The notes: generated by a model not told the origin, from the letters alone. A DNA stretch of 64,000 nucleotides from Eleginops maclovinus (GCF_036324505.1 NC_086361.1:6761828-6825827); one strand, 5' to 3'; shown: positions 36,916 to 60,325, counted from the first letter of the stretch. Made by a program: numbers and translations.

Positions 36916-37390
36916 GTGAGCCCACAATATGCACTTTTTGGTTTTCCCTTTCCTGTAGTGTGTTGTATTGTATTTTGTGCATGTAAATGGTCTCCAAAGT
37001 CTAAAATCACAAAGCTCCTTCTAGAGGGAGTTTTCTCTCCCAGATACTCCCATCATGAAACCCTTATTTGTAGTCCTATGTTTACTTCTGTAACATAGTG
37101 ACATCACAATGTAATACTGTGGCTTCTATTGGCTAGTGTTCCAACACATTGAACATGATAGGCTAAGGGACAAGCTGTTGACCAACTATAACAGAGCTGG
37201 CTAGCAAACCAATCAGAACAGACTGGGCTCTGGTTTCAGACGGAGGATGAAAAGAGGTGCTGCAGCACAGGCAGTATGAGAAAATAAAGAGCTTTTTGAA
37301 CATTAAAGCATGGAGACATGTCAAAGAAGAGGCAGAAAATACAAATATGAACCTGAGGATAAATATAAAATGAGGATAATAGCCCCTTCA
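36916..37390 (-). mobile_element. TATTATGCTC-type MITE, copy C (inverted)
   Basis: Reverse complement of the family at 16911, 24376 and 40566. It includes CTTCTGTAACATAGTGACAT, CCAATCAGA and CATTAAAGCATGGAGACATG, and ends in AATAGCCCC. It has no coding capacity. Confidence 0.65.
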
Positions 37391-38134
37391 AACACAAGTA
37401 GGCCTAATCATATCAAATGGTTCCTCCTTATAACCCGAAGATAGAGGTTATGCTAACCTGAACAAACATAACACATTTTAAGACATAGATCTGCAAATGT
37501 TGGGGTGGACGGGACCTCTGAGGGGGATCGAAAGTTATTGAAGGGGCGTGGCAGGACTAGAAGAGTAATTATTGCATCAAAATGTTAAGGAAATCAATAA
37601 ATACTGTTACACATTAACAAACTCAGAAGATGCAAGCTGAAGGTCAGTTTTAATCTTTCCGCTCTGAAAGTGACCTGTTTACGTGTTTTTTCAGTAACAT
37701 TTTACACACCGAAGTACCATGATGTTTTTATTACAGACATGTTTCAAATACATTATATAGGAAGTGACGGTAGGAAATGTCTTAATGTGGCTGCGTGAAG
37801 GTGAATGGGTTGAAAATATGTTTATATACAAAAGGTTTTGGGACCCCTGGATGAAGACATTGTTTAACATGACAAAATATAATTTGAAGTTGATGATGGT
37901 GATTGTTTATTTTTTCATTTGGCTGCCTCAGCAAGGTAGGGTTAGGTTAGCTGGTTGACCACGGGGTGTCATGAAAAAAAATGAGTTTAGGAGCCTGGGC
38001 TAACAATGTAACTCTGTCCTTTGGCTGAGGGTGTGATGTCCATTTCAAACATCTGACTCCAAATGGGGTCACTGCTCTCCTGACTTCTGTTATGAGCAGT
38101 TATATGGAACTACAGGACGCTCAACATTTACTGG

Positions 38135-38249
<115 letters not shown>

Positions 38250-38878
38250 CACATCTGAGAGCTTTCCCGTGGTCGAAGCATGGCGTTTACATCTTTCAGG
38301 ATGATCTCATCCGCCTGACATCCATCGTGACTGACGGACTTAAGAGCTTTTTCCTCCTCATCTCTCCTCTCCCACACAAGCATCATGCCTCCATCCTCCT
38401 CTGGTTACTGTTTCTCTCACAATACTGCTCTTCTCTATTTCTCCTCTGAAAGACTTGTTCTGCCTTGTCATCCTTTTGTTGGCTTTGTCCATCCCTCCAA
38501 AAAATCCTTCCAATTATTCCTCTAAAACTGATAAAGTTGTTTTCTGATGTGCTGCCATAATATTTAAATGTCCCCCATAGCTGATATGATAGGTTTGCCT
38601 TGTACTTTTTTCAAGTTCTCTCTCTGCTAATGTAGCAAACTGCTAATTTACAGAAACCTTTCACAGTGAGATCAATGCCACATCAAAACAGGTCCCTCCT
38701 CAACACTTGCACTTTCCTTTTCTGCCCATCCACCCCCAACACCCCTCCTCACCATTTATGCAGCCCATAAAGCCAGCAGCAGCTGCTGGTGCAGCCAAGG
38801 GTGTGTCACGACTGGCATGAATGGGAGCTACCCCACTACAGGGGGTGCCTGGATGGAATATGGAGGAGAGGAGAGAAT

Positions 38879-39012
38879 GAATAAAGAATGGAAGGAAGTT
38901 GGGGTTGGATGTATCACCACAGTCAGACACTGAAAGTCTGAGCAATATACATTTAGTGTTAAGTGGGAGAATAGCCTTTACTTCAGTTGTGACTTTCTTA
39001 AGAGAATGAAAG
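38879..39012 (-). repeat. Interspersed repeat, inverted copy
   Basis: Reverse complement of the 36722-36915 family (TAAAGAATGGAAGGAAGTTG, CAGTCAGACACTGAAAGTCT, GGGAGAATAGCCTTTA). The same GAGCCCACAATATGCACTTT string lies next to both copies. Confidence 0.6.
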
Positions 39013-40565
39013 GTTTTAGACACTAGCATTTAAACTGAGCCCACAATATGCACTTTAAAAAGCATCAGATAGGCTATGTTCCACTTGAATATGATATTCA
39101 TTTGTATTGGATTATCAGTAATGACTCCTCTATGTGACAAACACTTAGTCAGCAGCTCTAATGTGTGCCGTAGCGCCAAAGTACATTGCGTAACCATTTC
39201 CAATGGGATAGACCAGAAAATACCCCTCAATCCAGACGGGTATATCCCACACACCGGGCAGGCTAACGCACCGCAGCCTGGGCAGCGCACATGAAATCAT
39301 TTTCTATATCGTGAGTTAAAATCCGAGTGTAAATACGGTGGTAATCACTCATAGAGAGCCGCAGAAAATGTACGGAATTAAGACAATATTGAGAAGGAAG
39401 GGGGTCATAAGGTGCACGAAAACCTTATGAACCAATGTCTGCTCGGAGCAATGCTTGGATTCTTGTCTCTAAACTGTGCACTGTATCCATTTTGCCCGGC
39501 AATACGAAAGTTTACGCCTCTGTTAATGTCTATGAAGCGTTAATTGTTTTATTCTTGTGTAATTGCCGCCATCCTGCTCGCCTTGGCCGCGTTGCTCTTG
39601 GTTACACGCCCTAAATCATCCGTTATGCCGTATGTGATCCTCGCTCAAAAAAGCAAATAGTCAAACGGCAAAGGGGAAAAAAAACTGCAGAATTTAACCC
39701 ACTAGCTACCCGTATGAAGGAAATATTAAAGGTAAAAAAGACCAACTGCTGTAATATACAATTATAATTAGAGGATGGTAATAATTACCTTTGTCAAGCC
39801 TCGAAGCCGAAAATCACTGGACTGGGAGGGGCTGAGGAGTGATGGTTTTGTTGAAAAATCTTTGTTTCATTAATATCGTCCACACCATCACCCCCAACCC
39901 GACAACATCAGACTTCTATGATCGGGAGTAGAGGAAGTGTTTCGGCTAGTGTCGGGTTTGTGGACCACATGAGATCGGCCACGCTCGGGAACATCGGTAG
40001 GAATCGTCAATTCTGTCTCGGAGCCACAGCCGCTCTGCAGGCGACCATTACATATGCACGACTTCTCCAATGTGCTGTTCACTCACTGGGTCAAACAGAC
40101 GGTAGTTCGAAGAGGGGATACTCCCCTAGACTGGCGCACTTGGACGTCATCCTAATATTTTCCATCATCCCTTTGTTATATCTTACTTTGGGACCAGTAA
40201 ACTTATAATGTTATCACCTCTGTCCTAGGCTTTCCTTACCTTTTAAGGGGCTGCTGTTAAAAGGTGAAAAAAAGTGTCTGTTGTTGGAGCTAGTGCTGTC
40301 CAAGGTCCTGAATGTTAGCCCCTGGCCCCATGGGGACTTTTTCCCATTTGATAAGGGAAAAAAAGTTTACGACAGTTTCTATGTCCACATTAGGATAAGG
40401 AATAATATAACCAAATTATATACAGGTATTATCCAACATTTATAAGACATCTAAAGTTCCCAAACTGCTCATTTGGTAAACATTTGGAGTTAAATTGGTC
40501 TACTTCTTAATGGGATATATTGGGTTTGAAAAAATGACCGTTTTGACATGATTAGGCCTCAATTT

Positions 40566-40976
40566 GGGCCCTATTATGCTCATTTTCAGATTTGTATTTT
40601 GAGCCTCTACTGTTACATGTTTCCATGCTTTAATGTTCAAATAGGTCTTTATTTCTCTCACACTGCCTGTGTTGCAGCACCTCTTCTCACCTTCTGTCTA
40701 AAACCCGAGCCCAGTATGCCCTGAAAGGTTATCCGGCCGCCTCTGTTGTGATTGGCTAACCACTTAGAGATGTCCTGCCCCTTAGCCTATCATGTACAAT
40801 GTGTTCGCGCTAGCTAATAAAAGCGCGAGTGTTATATTGTGATGTCACTATGTTACAGAAGTAAATAAAGGAGTCCAATAGAGCTGTTTCTGGCAGAGCC
40901 AAAGACCATTTACATGCACAAAACCCTCTATAACACAATACAGGAAAGGTAAAACCCAATAAGCATAATAGGGTCT
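40566..40976 (+). mobile_element. TATTATGCTC-type MITE, copy D (both ends present)
   Basis: The 411-bp copy has both termini: GGGCCCTATTATGCTC at the left and AAGCATAATAGGGTCT at the right, an imperfect inverted repeat of about 15 bp. It keeps the conserved interior with GATTGGCTAA and GTGATGTCACTATGTTACAG. This is the best reference copy for the family in this window. Confidence 0.75.
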
Positions 40977-42992
40977 CTTTCAATATTCCTATTGGCCCCC
41001 TGCATGAGAGTTTTCTCTGCTTACATTCACTGTGTTCCCAAATGATCACCGTAATATCAAGGTTCTATATAGGACATTATGACATAAGAATGGAGTTAAG
41101 AGACAACATCGTTGACCTGATTATTTCACAAGTAGCCAACAAGCCAATAAAAAAAATCATCAGGCTATAGCCAACAGGTTTTGAGATTGCAGACAACACC
41201 TTTGGCACAGAATATTCACCTGCATTCACCCACAGACTACTCCAAACTGACAGGTCAATAGAGGGACTACAGACTAAAGCCAGGATGTTGCATTTGTAGG
41301 CAGATATCTGTCAATGCAGACTACATATCAACAACGACTGCAGCCCAATCGGGCGAGCTAGGGCCTGGTATAGGATTGTTGTTTTTTCCGTTGTTAGAGA
41401 CCCACTCAGCCATCACTGAATAAGATGTGTTAGAGATGTAAATAATTTCAGACATGTTTTGGATGCCTGCTTCACTGCAGGCATGTGTTGTTCAATAACA
41501 ACAATACGAGTTTTTCTGACACAAACGCCTCTTTATTTTTCGCAAATGTTCACAGTCACTGGGTTACAAACTGTTCACTACAGGAAATAAAAAAGCTACT
41601 GAAAAACAATAGAGCATTAAACAGACTTAAAAACAACATGATTGAGGATCACACACTGACAAAAATTAATTCTGATTGATTTGCATACTGTAGTAGTGTC
41701 AACATTTATCACAAATGTTCAGTTGTGCACTACGTCACAGGAATGTAATGTAATATTCATCTCCAAATTGGTTCATTTTCATAAAAGGAGAAGGAGAAAA
41801 GAAACCAGGCATTTCATTTTGGCATGTTTTGCAAGATGCCTTAATACTTAAAATCTTAAAAGGACTTTCAAATAAAGAGAATACATTTCACTGTAAAATC
41901 CTAGCATTACATGCTTTCCTTGGCCTAGCTTCAGGACACCCACAGAGTGTGATCCTCCTCATGACATTGGCTGGCATCTGAGAACAATCCTGCTGCTACT
42001 ACTGTTGCATTAAAACAGTGAAAGTGCATATTTAAGACAATTGTTTTTCCATCAAACAGACCTTTAGTCTCAGTGACAATTTTGAGAATTGAAAATTATT
42101 TTTGTTTGTTGAATTGGCTGCTGACTCTGAAACAATTGTTCCAAATATCGTAATGATATCCATTACATTTATGTTTAGGCCTACTAAATGAAATAAAATG
42201 AGAAATGTTTTTTACTCCTCCATACAAGTTAATGTTGTTGTCAATTTGCCTACAGTTCAGGCCTGAGGGAGGAAACCTCTGCTAGCTAATATCTCTAAAG
42301 TGCATCTTCTAAGCTAAATAACGACGATAGTAAGGAACTCATAAAATCAATAAATACTGATAATGGCATGATTTCACATTTCTGAGGCTCACACACATGG
42401 TTACAGGCCTGGTTTCCCCAACACAGCCTAAGCTACAGTCATCGAGATTCTAAAACTGACATTTGTAGACTTCACTAACGTTTAAATGCTTTAAGCCTGG
42501 AATAAAACTAGTTTTTCAAATGAGTGCACAATTATGTTTCTCTTGCAAGAAGTAATGTCATTTGATTAGCCTTGTTTGGAGTGTGAATGAGTTTAGTGCA
42601 ATATAGTATTTTGAATAAAACATTTAAGCATTTAATACATTTCTTCATGGTGGACTTTTTCAATATAAAGCCCCAATGATTCCGATTTTTTTTCCTAGTG
42701 TTTTTTTTCCAGGAAACGGTCATATATATTCTTACGTGATGAAAGTGACATAGAGGAAGTGCTTCTGATTTGTTCATTTGCTAGAAAACAAGAATTAAGC
42801 ATACATAAAAAGATGTTGGGGGCTAGGTCAACTTGGTGTCACATTACTCATGTATTCCATCCCTCCATTGTCCAATTCAGACCCCTGTCCTTTCTATCCA
42901 ATCTGCTAAATTCTTTAACAACTCTTTTCCCATCATGTTTTACTTTTTGGTAATTGACTTCAACTCTTTTTCAGCTCATATGTGTTACTTTT

Positions 42993-52775
<9,783 letters not shown>

Positions 52776-52980
52776 GATGGATGTAAGTTGGTGATGAGAG
52801 TAAAGAGTTGGCAGAGATAGAGAGGTGCTGCTGACCCACTGACTGACAGACAGGCTGCAGGGCTGCACAGTGTGGGAGAAAGTCCTGCAGGCGGGGCTAA
52901 AGTGTTGGGATGCAGACGTCACGCTGAGCATGGTAATGATTGGCTGCTGTTATTGGAGCCCCGTTGCTGATTGGAGTTTT
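52776..52980 (-). promoter_or_regulatory. tubb5 promoter and 5' UTR region with three CCAAT boxes
   Basis: Upstream of the tubb5 ATG, three inverted ATTGG motifs on the plus strand (52939-52943, 52952-52956, 52970-52974) read as CCAAT boxes for the minus-strand gene, 13-18 bp apart. This is a typical NF-Y arrangement. No TATA box is evident. The transcription start is not resolvable but should lie between about 52800 and 52920. Confidence 0.55.
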
Positions 52981-53089
52981 TGCTAAAGGGGTTTCCTTGT
53001 CTTACTGGCAAGGACCGGAAAAGAAGAAGGAGTGAAGGGTGTTGTCATCACTGCCCTGTTGGAGCCTGTTTGAAGCCCCTCTAAACAAC

Positions 53090-53735
53090 ATTAAACAAAA
53101 GAGTAAAGAAGAATTGTATGTTTTCTAATAAGGAAAATAAATGGTCAACCTGATTTTAGTTTTGTTGTAGCCTTTATATTCGGTGTATTTTAGATGTGCA
53201 CCTTATTTGCACCCTATTGTTTTTTGATGTTTTTTGCACACTTTTTTCCCCAACTTTGTAGCTATAGCTAAGTTTTGGCTTTTTATAGACACACACTTTT
53301 ACAAATGCATATAAAAAACATACATTTATATACACTTTACAAACATTTAAATGCAGGACCAAATAATTTCCCAATTTGGGATTAATAAAGTAAATATCTA
53401 TCTCAATAAAATCAAGTAAAGCAAGCAGAGGGTATTTATAAAAAGGCAAACCTATACAAATACGTTTTCATCATTCAGTTGAAACAAACTACATGTTCAG
53501 TAGATCTAATTTCCTTCACAACTAATTGCTTATATTTGAAATTTGTTTTCCAGAGGGGTTCACTTACTCATTCCCATAAGCAGTGAGGAAGTTTTTTATG
53601 GAGTATTTCTACATTTATTTAATGCTACTTTGGTTTAAGTACACGATTTGAGTACTTTTCCCAACACTGTTTTAAGCAAAGAAGCACATTAACCTGCTTT
53701 CCAGAATAAAGGTGTGGTTGCTGCAGTTCTCCACC
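53090..53735. other. Spacer between the divergent tubb5 and flot1 promoters
   Basis: AT-rich, without a gene. A LINE-tail-like string (TTTCCCAATTTGGGATTAAT followed by AAAGTAAATATCTATCT) lies at about 53368-53404. Nothing else is recognisable. Confidence 0.5.
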
Positions 53736-53737
53736 CC

Positions 53738-53958
53738 GCCACTAGATGGCGGCCGCTCACAGTATGAGTGATGGCGTGCTGAATAAAAGCCGCTGAGCTG
53801 CAGCGGTGTGTCCACCGACTGCATCATTTCAGCTGCCGTCTGACGCGAATAAACGTCACCTGGGACCAAATTACAATAACTGTTCCAAAAACAGACCGCT
53901 ATTTATTCCACCATTATCACCTTACTCTACATAAATCACATCATTTATTTTCTAACGG
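53738..53958 (+). promoter_or_regulatory. flot1 promoter and candidate non-coding exon 1
   Basis: A CTCF/YY1-like motif CGCCACTAGATGGCGGC (53737-53753) is followed by a TATA-like AATAAAAG (53782-53789). A strong donor, AACGG|GTAAGT, after 53958 fits the acceptor TCTTTTTCAG ending at 54290, 21 nt before the flot1 ATG. Transcription probably starts about 53810-53830. This is inferred from signals only. Confidence 0.5.
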
Positions 53959-54311
53959 GTAAGTCTGTCTTTATTTGACGTCTCTATCCACACCCATTGT
54001 CGATTGTAAACACAAATAAGGGAGTCAAATTAATGTAGTTAATGGATAAACAGCTAGCCACCAGCGAAATGCACCTAGAAATATAACACGTCTTTTTTTA
54101 GTGGCTCTAATTTGGGGTGTTTTATGTTATTCTTGTGGCTTGTTTACTGCGCAACATTTGTGTAAATACATTATATCAATGCTAGTCTGCTCTCAAGTAT
54201 CCAAACCAAGTAATACAAATGTATTTATTTAATAGTGATTCAATATTATTATTATTTTTGTTTTATTCCACAGCTTTCTTTCTTTTTCAGTTTGAAAGAG
54301 GATAAACCATC

Positions 54312-57300
54312 ATGTTCTATACCTGTGGTCCCAACGAGGCTATGGTGGTGTCAGGTAAAATGATGGCCTATATAAATCCTCTTTCTTCAACAACAACAAG
54401 AAAAGTCCATATTCAAAGAGTTTATCATTCTTGCTTTTCAATCATTTCCATCCATTCAAATAAATAATTCAGATCATTTTGTTAGCAAAGATTATAATTT
54501 CAATTCAACCTGTTTATAGTTGCTATCTTATTTTGAAGTAAAACATGCTACAAAACCTAATACTATAAATACTCGATTTTGCAATATGTTGTTCATACCA
54601 CTCAACCTTTGACGTCTGCTCGATCTTTATCTGTCCCAGGGTTTTGTCGTTCTCCTCCATTGATGATACCTGGAGGCCGAGTGTTCGTCATCCCTTGCGT
54701 CCAGCAGTTACAGAGGTCGGCAAAGATTTCCACTGTTTTCTGTCGATCTTTATTCCTGATATTGGTGCTCTTTAACTGACCTGGTTTGGCAAAGATGATT
54801 GGCATGCCAAAAGCATAAAATACAAATTGGAAAGGAAATACTCTCTTTTCACTACAGGATATTTTATTAAAAGGTAACAAACCATATAAAAGTCATTACC
54901 AAATGTGGGAATAAAGTGCCAGGATGATTGATGGACTCCTATTGGAAACAGCGGTCATATTCCCCCTCCTTAGCAGATAAAAATGATTAGGAGCATCTCG
55001 TTTTTTGTCTAACATTTTGTGTTGTACATAAACCATTGTTTACCTGCTTGTCTACAACAAACATCTCACAAGAGCAGTTTGATTTTTATCTCCCACTTTC
55101 AAAAAAACCATACCATTAGGACAGTAGATATTAAATTAATAATCATAATTTCCTTTCTCTCTCACGCTGCCTCTCTCCAGGATTTCTCTGAACACACTGA
55201 CTCTGAATGTGAAGAGCGATAAAGTGTACACCCGCCATGGGGTGCCTGTCTCTGTCACCGGGATAGCCCAGGTCAGTGGTCGCCTCTGCAGAGGGAGCAG
55301 CAGGCTACTGGAACGGGGGACCAGCAGGAGGAAGTTTCCAGAGGGGGACAGGTCTAGACTAAAGGACAAATAGTTTCTGTGGGTCATTAGAAGGGAAACA
55401 ACGGTCAGTTTACATCTTAACGCGGATAAGCTTTATAATACAAAGGGAAGGTTTTTGTATACACTCAGTCAATTTGTTCATTATGGCTTGTCTGTATCCC
55501 TTTGTAAGTTACATTCACCATACAATGCAAGGCATATTCATTTATATAGCACAATTCAACACGAGGCAATTCAAAGAGCCTTATAAAAACCATTAAAATA
55601 ATAAAAATAAAGATATGGAAAAACAGAATATTTTAACAGCAATAGAAAGCCAAGACGAAACACAGAGTAAATGTGGCAGATGTGAGCCTGTTGTAACATA
55701 TCAACATCTCAGCTTTAGTAAGTAATAACCTATTCCTATTTGTATGTACTTGAGGCAAATTAAACAACGGTTTCAAATCTCACAATATCTTTTGACAAAA
55801 TAACTAAATATTGATATACTGTATATGTTGTATGGGTGACTTGTTGCTTTTTAAAATATTTACACAATGATATGTTTGATAAATAGTCATCAGGAATGTG
55901 GCTGCAAATATTAAACAGTCAGGTAAATACAGAAAACTGTCGACGTTTATTGTAATGCAGCTTTTAATTAAACGTGTGTATTACAAAATAAAGACAGATT
56001 TGTCCTCATATTGGTAAATTGTAAACCCTACTTGCTATTATTATGATTGTTTGAACATTAGAGTGTGTGGTATTGGTTTGCAAAGAACAACAGCTGCCAT
56101 GGGGAACTCGGCTATCTTTTGAAGTTTTGACATTAAACACGTTGCTGTTTCCCCACAGATGAAGATCCAGGGTCAGAACAAACAGATGCTAGCTGCAGCT
56201 TGCCAAATGTTCATGGGGAAGTCAGAAGCAGAAATCGCTCAGATCGCCTTGGAGACGCTGGAGGGACACCAACGGGCCATCATCGCCCACCTGACTGTGG
56301 AGGTAAGGGTGTCAATTAAATTAAGGGTTAAAAAACCTGGTTAAGAATTAAACAATGTAACCCTGAATCACATACTACCTGCCTCTATTTCAAATATTTC
56401 ATTGTTCTTAGTTGCATTCAGTGAGTATAAGATGGGAAAGCTCATGTTAAATGTTTGTTTTTGTCACATTGCTTCTAAAAAGGTTGAATATATGAAATAA
56501 TACCTTGTGTAGTTCTGATACTCTCATGACCTTGAGAGACACTGAACATCTTCCTCCTCTTACAGGAGATCTACAAGGACAGGAAGAAGTTCTCGGAGCA
56601 GGTATTTAAGGTGGCGTCTTCTGACCTGGTCAACATGGGCATCAGCGTGGTCAGCTACACACTCAAAGATGTTCACGACGACCAGGTACCCACATATCTT
56701 CTATGTTTATTTTAATAAGTCATTTTACATTTAATTATTTCAACTCTTTGTCAGCTAACCCTTCACTAGCCATGTGAGTGAGGCAGCTACATGATGTTGA
56801 TTTTCTGTTTGTTCAATGGGTTTTTAGTAGGGTCCTTTTTATTCTTTTTAACAATTTGACGACCAATTTACCCTCTACTTACGTGCCTTCAATGTGCACA
56901 TCTCTCAGTCTCAGGTGGCAGCTATTGTACAGTTGGGTTGTCCTGTGCTTTGCTCAAAGGCACCACGGCAGGGCCCAGGAGGCGAACCGAGACCTCTCCA
57001 AGTAGCAATCCACAACTCCATATTTTAGGTCTGTTCGGGGACTTGAACCAGCGACCCTACGGCTCCCAGTCCAAGTCCCTGAGCCACTGCCGGACGATGT
57101 TTTGTCAATATGATTATCAGTGCCTGTCATTCACGTGTATACGATATCTCTAGGACGCATCGCTTAGACATACACTCGTACTTACGGATAAACTGGTTAG
57201 AATTAGGTGGTCAATCGTCAGGAGTAGTGTGCTCGATCTCTTCGGAATAGATTGAAAACAATCCTCAGAAATGTGGCCTGGACGTCAACATGGCCTCAAG

Positions 57301-60300
57301 GAAGAACTGATCATTAACACATCAGGAGGTAAACTGTAACTCGACAGGTTGGTGGAGGCATAACACTAGATGCTCATTGTAGTTTATGGGTTATTGTTGT
57401 CAACAGAAAGGGCTGCTGCAAAAATACTTATGCATCTTGGTTAAGTTCTGTCTTGAATGAAGATCGCAAAACTTTAACATCTCGTTCTGGTGCTCAGGAT
57501 TATCTGCATTCACTGGGGAAGGCTCGAACAGCCCAGGTTCAGAAGGACGCTCGCATCGGAGAGGCCAAGAACAAGAGAGATGCCGTGATCAGGGTGAGAT
57601 GCATCACCTCGCCCCTATCCTTCAGGATATTGTTATTCCTCTCAAAGTGTTTATTTTCAACAATAAAATCAACCAAAAAAAGGTTTTATTTAAATTGTTT
57701 GTGTTCCTGTTTGTAGAAGTCTAGTTTTTGTCACTTATTTTTCCTGAGACTTTTCTGCTCAGTCCTCCTTGAAATTAGTTTTATCTTGTTTATGATTCTC
57801 AAGTTATTGCCGTTGATCCCTATTTCCCGCCTCCTTACTCTGTTCCTGTTTCTCTCTGTGTCCCTGCAGGAGGCCCATGCGATGCAGGAGAAAGTCTCGG
57901 CTCAGTACAAGAATGAGATCGACATGGCCAAGGCTCAGAGGGACTATGAGCTGAAGAAGGCAGCCTATGACCTGGAGGTGAACACTAAGAAGGCGGAGTC
58001 AGAGATGGCCTACCAGCTGCAGGTACACAGGGGTGATTATGAAGAGTTAGATCGATCAGTGACACCTGCTGGGGTCTAATACTGCACAAAATACTACATG
58101 CATCGTGTACTGTGTGTCTTCCAGGTCGCGAAGACCAAGCAGCGTATTGAGGAGGAGAAGATGCAGGTGCAGGTGGTGGAGCGCACGCAGCAGATCATGC
58201 TGCAGGAGCAGGAGATCACCCGCAGGGAGAAGGAGCTGGAGGCCAAGGTGAAGAAACCTGCAGATGCTGAGAGGTACCGGCTGGAGAAGCTGGCTGAAGC
58301 GCAGCGGTGAGTTGCATGTTCACTAAAAGCAGCTCTTCCAAAACTACAGTACACTACCAGAGTTTAATCTCCCTGTTTGCAGTACATTTTTGTGTTTATG
58401 TGCCCTGAAGCAAGATACTGAATGCCTGGTGTCGGAGGATTGCAACATATACTGTATATCATAGCAAACTTTTATTTGTCATCTGCTAACTCTTTCCTGT
58501 TATGTCTGAAAGTAGGATTTCTAAAACTCACACAGATCAGTTAGGTATTGAAGCTTTCAGTCCTGCATTTAAAATTGTACATTATTAAGTATCAACGTAT
58601 AATTATTCTTAAAATAAAACTAATCCAGAGACAGCCTTAATCAGAATAATATAATTGTATTATTGGATCATAATTATTTATGCATTCAGAGAATTAATAA
58701 CACTTAAATAAAGTACAAGTACCTCAAAAAAGTTCAAAACTTGAATAAACGCAAGGCTGCTGCACCCATTAGATATATGTTTTCAATGTTTGAACACTAG
58801 ATGGCGTAATGGGGCAACAACATATATAAATGATCTCCCTGGCACAGGTGAAATTCATTGTGACTGTAGAGCAATAGCTTTTTGACCGTGTCTGTGCACA
58901 CACTGTGTTCCTTTGAAAATAAACTATATTGAAACCTAAAAAGCTCGTTGTGAATACATGAGCACGTCCAATTAGCTAACCCAGTTTCGTCAATCCCAGG
59001 GTGATATTGAGTAACAATAGTCACCACAAAGACTGTTGAACTTTTTACAGCCACTGACTAGATGACTAGGAAATGAATGTAATTCACATGCTTGTCTCCT
59101 GCTGTAGTAATGTTCATGATTTAGCAGTACCTCACTATTGGCTGACCCATCTGTCTGACTCGGCTTGTCTTTCTCTCTCTGTCCAGTCTTAAGATGATCA
59201 TGGAGGCGGAGGCTGAAGCCGAGTCCATCAAGGTGAGTCACAGATCTCTGCAGCTGAATTCCCACTCAGTTGTCTTCAGTTTTTCTAAATGCATTTCTGG
59301 ATGGGAGTTTCCCTAAGGTAGTAAGCTCCTTGTCTCCTTCAGATGAAAGGTGAGGCCGAGGCGTTTGCGGTGGAGGCCAAAGGTCGTGCTCAGGCGGAGC
59401 AGATGGCAAAGAAGGCAGAGGCCTTCCAGCAGTACAAGGATGGCGCCATGGTGGACATGCTGCTGGAGAAACTGCCTCTGGTGAGAGACAGCACCATAAT
59501 GAGCAGTCATTAAACCTGTATATACAGCCTAATATTATTGTATGCCTCATTGCTGGCTGTATTAAATAAATGTAGTGTTTTTTGTATGTTAATAGTTTTC
59601 CTATGAACACTGTCACCTCTGGGCTCTTGCTTCATGTGTCGTCTTCATTTCAATGAGTTTTTAAAAGTTTTAACAGTTGGTCAAATCTGTGTCCCCCACC
59701 AGATGGCAGAAGAGATCAGCCGGCCTCTGTGTGAAGCTAGGAAGATCACCATGGTATCCAGTGGAGGGGGGGAGGTGGGCGCAGCCAAACTGTCAGGAGA
59801 GGTGATGGACATCATGGTCCGTCTCCCTGCCGCTGTGGAGAAACTGACCGGGGTCAACATCTCCCAGGTGACACATCCTTAAATAAATACTATGTTTCAC
59901 TGGACTTTCTGACTCTGGCCTGCTGATACATGTAGTGCTGAATAAACCTGCAATACCTATTTAGCCAATAGGCAGCAGAAGATCTCAAAAATGCTAATGC
60001 TGAAATACAAACCGTCCTGGCATTTTATCACCTTATTATGCAGGTTTCAGCAAACAGGTTTTTTCTTACACATCCAGCAACCTGCGAAAAATTAGGATCT
60101 CATTTGATCTTGTTTTCCTGAGCTTAGAGTGAACATCCAGCAGCTTTTCTGTCAGCTAATTGCCATCTTTAACATGTTGTGGACATGTGCTTGGAGTTGT
60201 CGGAAATAATGAATTTCAATATAGGCCCAGGCTACAAACAAGACTCAAACATTTTAGCATTTGAACTTAAAGAAAGACTGCCCGCTCTTTCCCTCTTTCT

Positions 60301-60325
60301 GCAGGTGACCTCAGGTACTGGCTGA
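54312..60325 (+). CDS. flot1: Flotillin-1, 12 coding exons
   Basis: Coding exons are 54312-54354, 54640-54715, 55181-55271, 56159-56302, 56566-56685, 57498-57593, 57870-58022, 58125-58306, 59187-59232, 59343-59480, 59703-59867 and 60305-60325, all GT-AG and phase-consistent (1275 nt, 424 aa; human 427). Flotillin-1 is a membrane-microdomain scaffold that oligomerises with flotillin-2 on the cytoplasmic face and takes part in endocytosis and signalling. The SPFH/prohibitin-like domain fills about 1-190, including the palmitoylation-site Cys34 (VIPCVQQ). A long coiled-coil flotillin domain follows, with Glu-Ala repeats ([18 protein letters not shown]). The body tracks the human protein closely; the last residues (SQVTSGTG) differ from the mammalian tail. 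The start gives the family's [13 protein letters not shown]. It is transcribed away from tubb5. Confidence 0.97.
55531..55640. repeat. Common fish interspersed repeat fragment in flot1 intron 3
   Basis: CATTTATATAGCACAATTCA followed by GAGGCAATTCAAAGAGCCTT and an A-rich AAAATAATAAAAATAAAG tail looks like a short retroposon fragment of a type frequent in teleosts. The family name is not certain. Confidence 0.4.
56925..57095 (+). repeat. Interspersed repeat sharing a core with 875-1000
   Basis: The core GCTTTGCTCAAAGGCACCAC..GGGCCCAGGAGGCGAACCG in flot1 intron 5 matches, with divergence, GCCTTGCTCAAGGGCACCTC..GGCCCAGGAGGTGAACTGG at about 880-925. The same downstream order (CCACACTCC / ACAACTCC) is kept. 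They are two old copies of one retro-repeat. Confidence 0.6.

Noticed and set aside
39030..39290. 86-codon minus-strand frame beginning MRCPGCGALACPVCG
   Set aside because: The Cys pairs look zinc-ribbon-like but do not continue as a domain; there are no splice partners and it lies in the CpG-richer non-coding segment.
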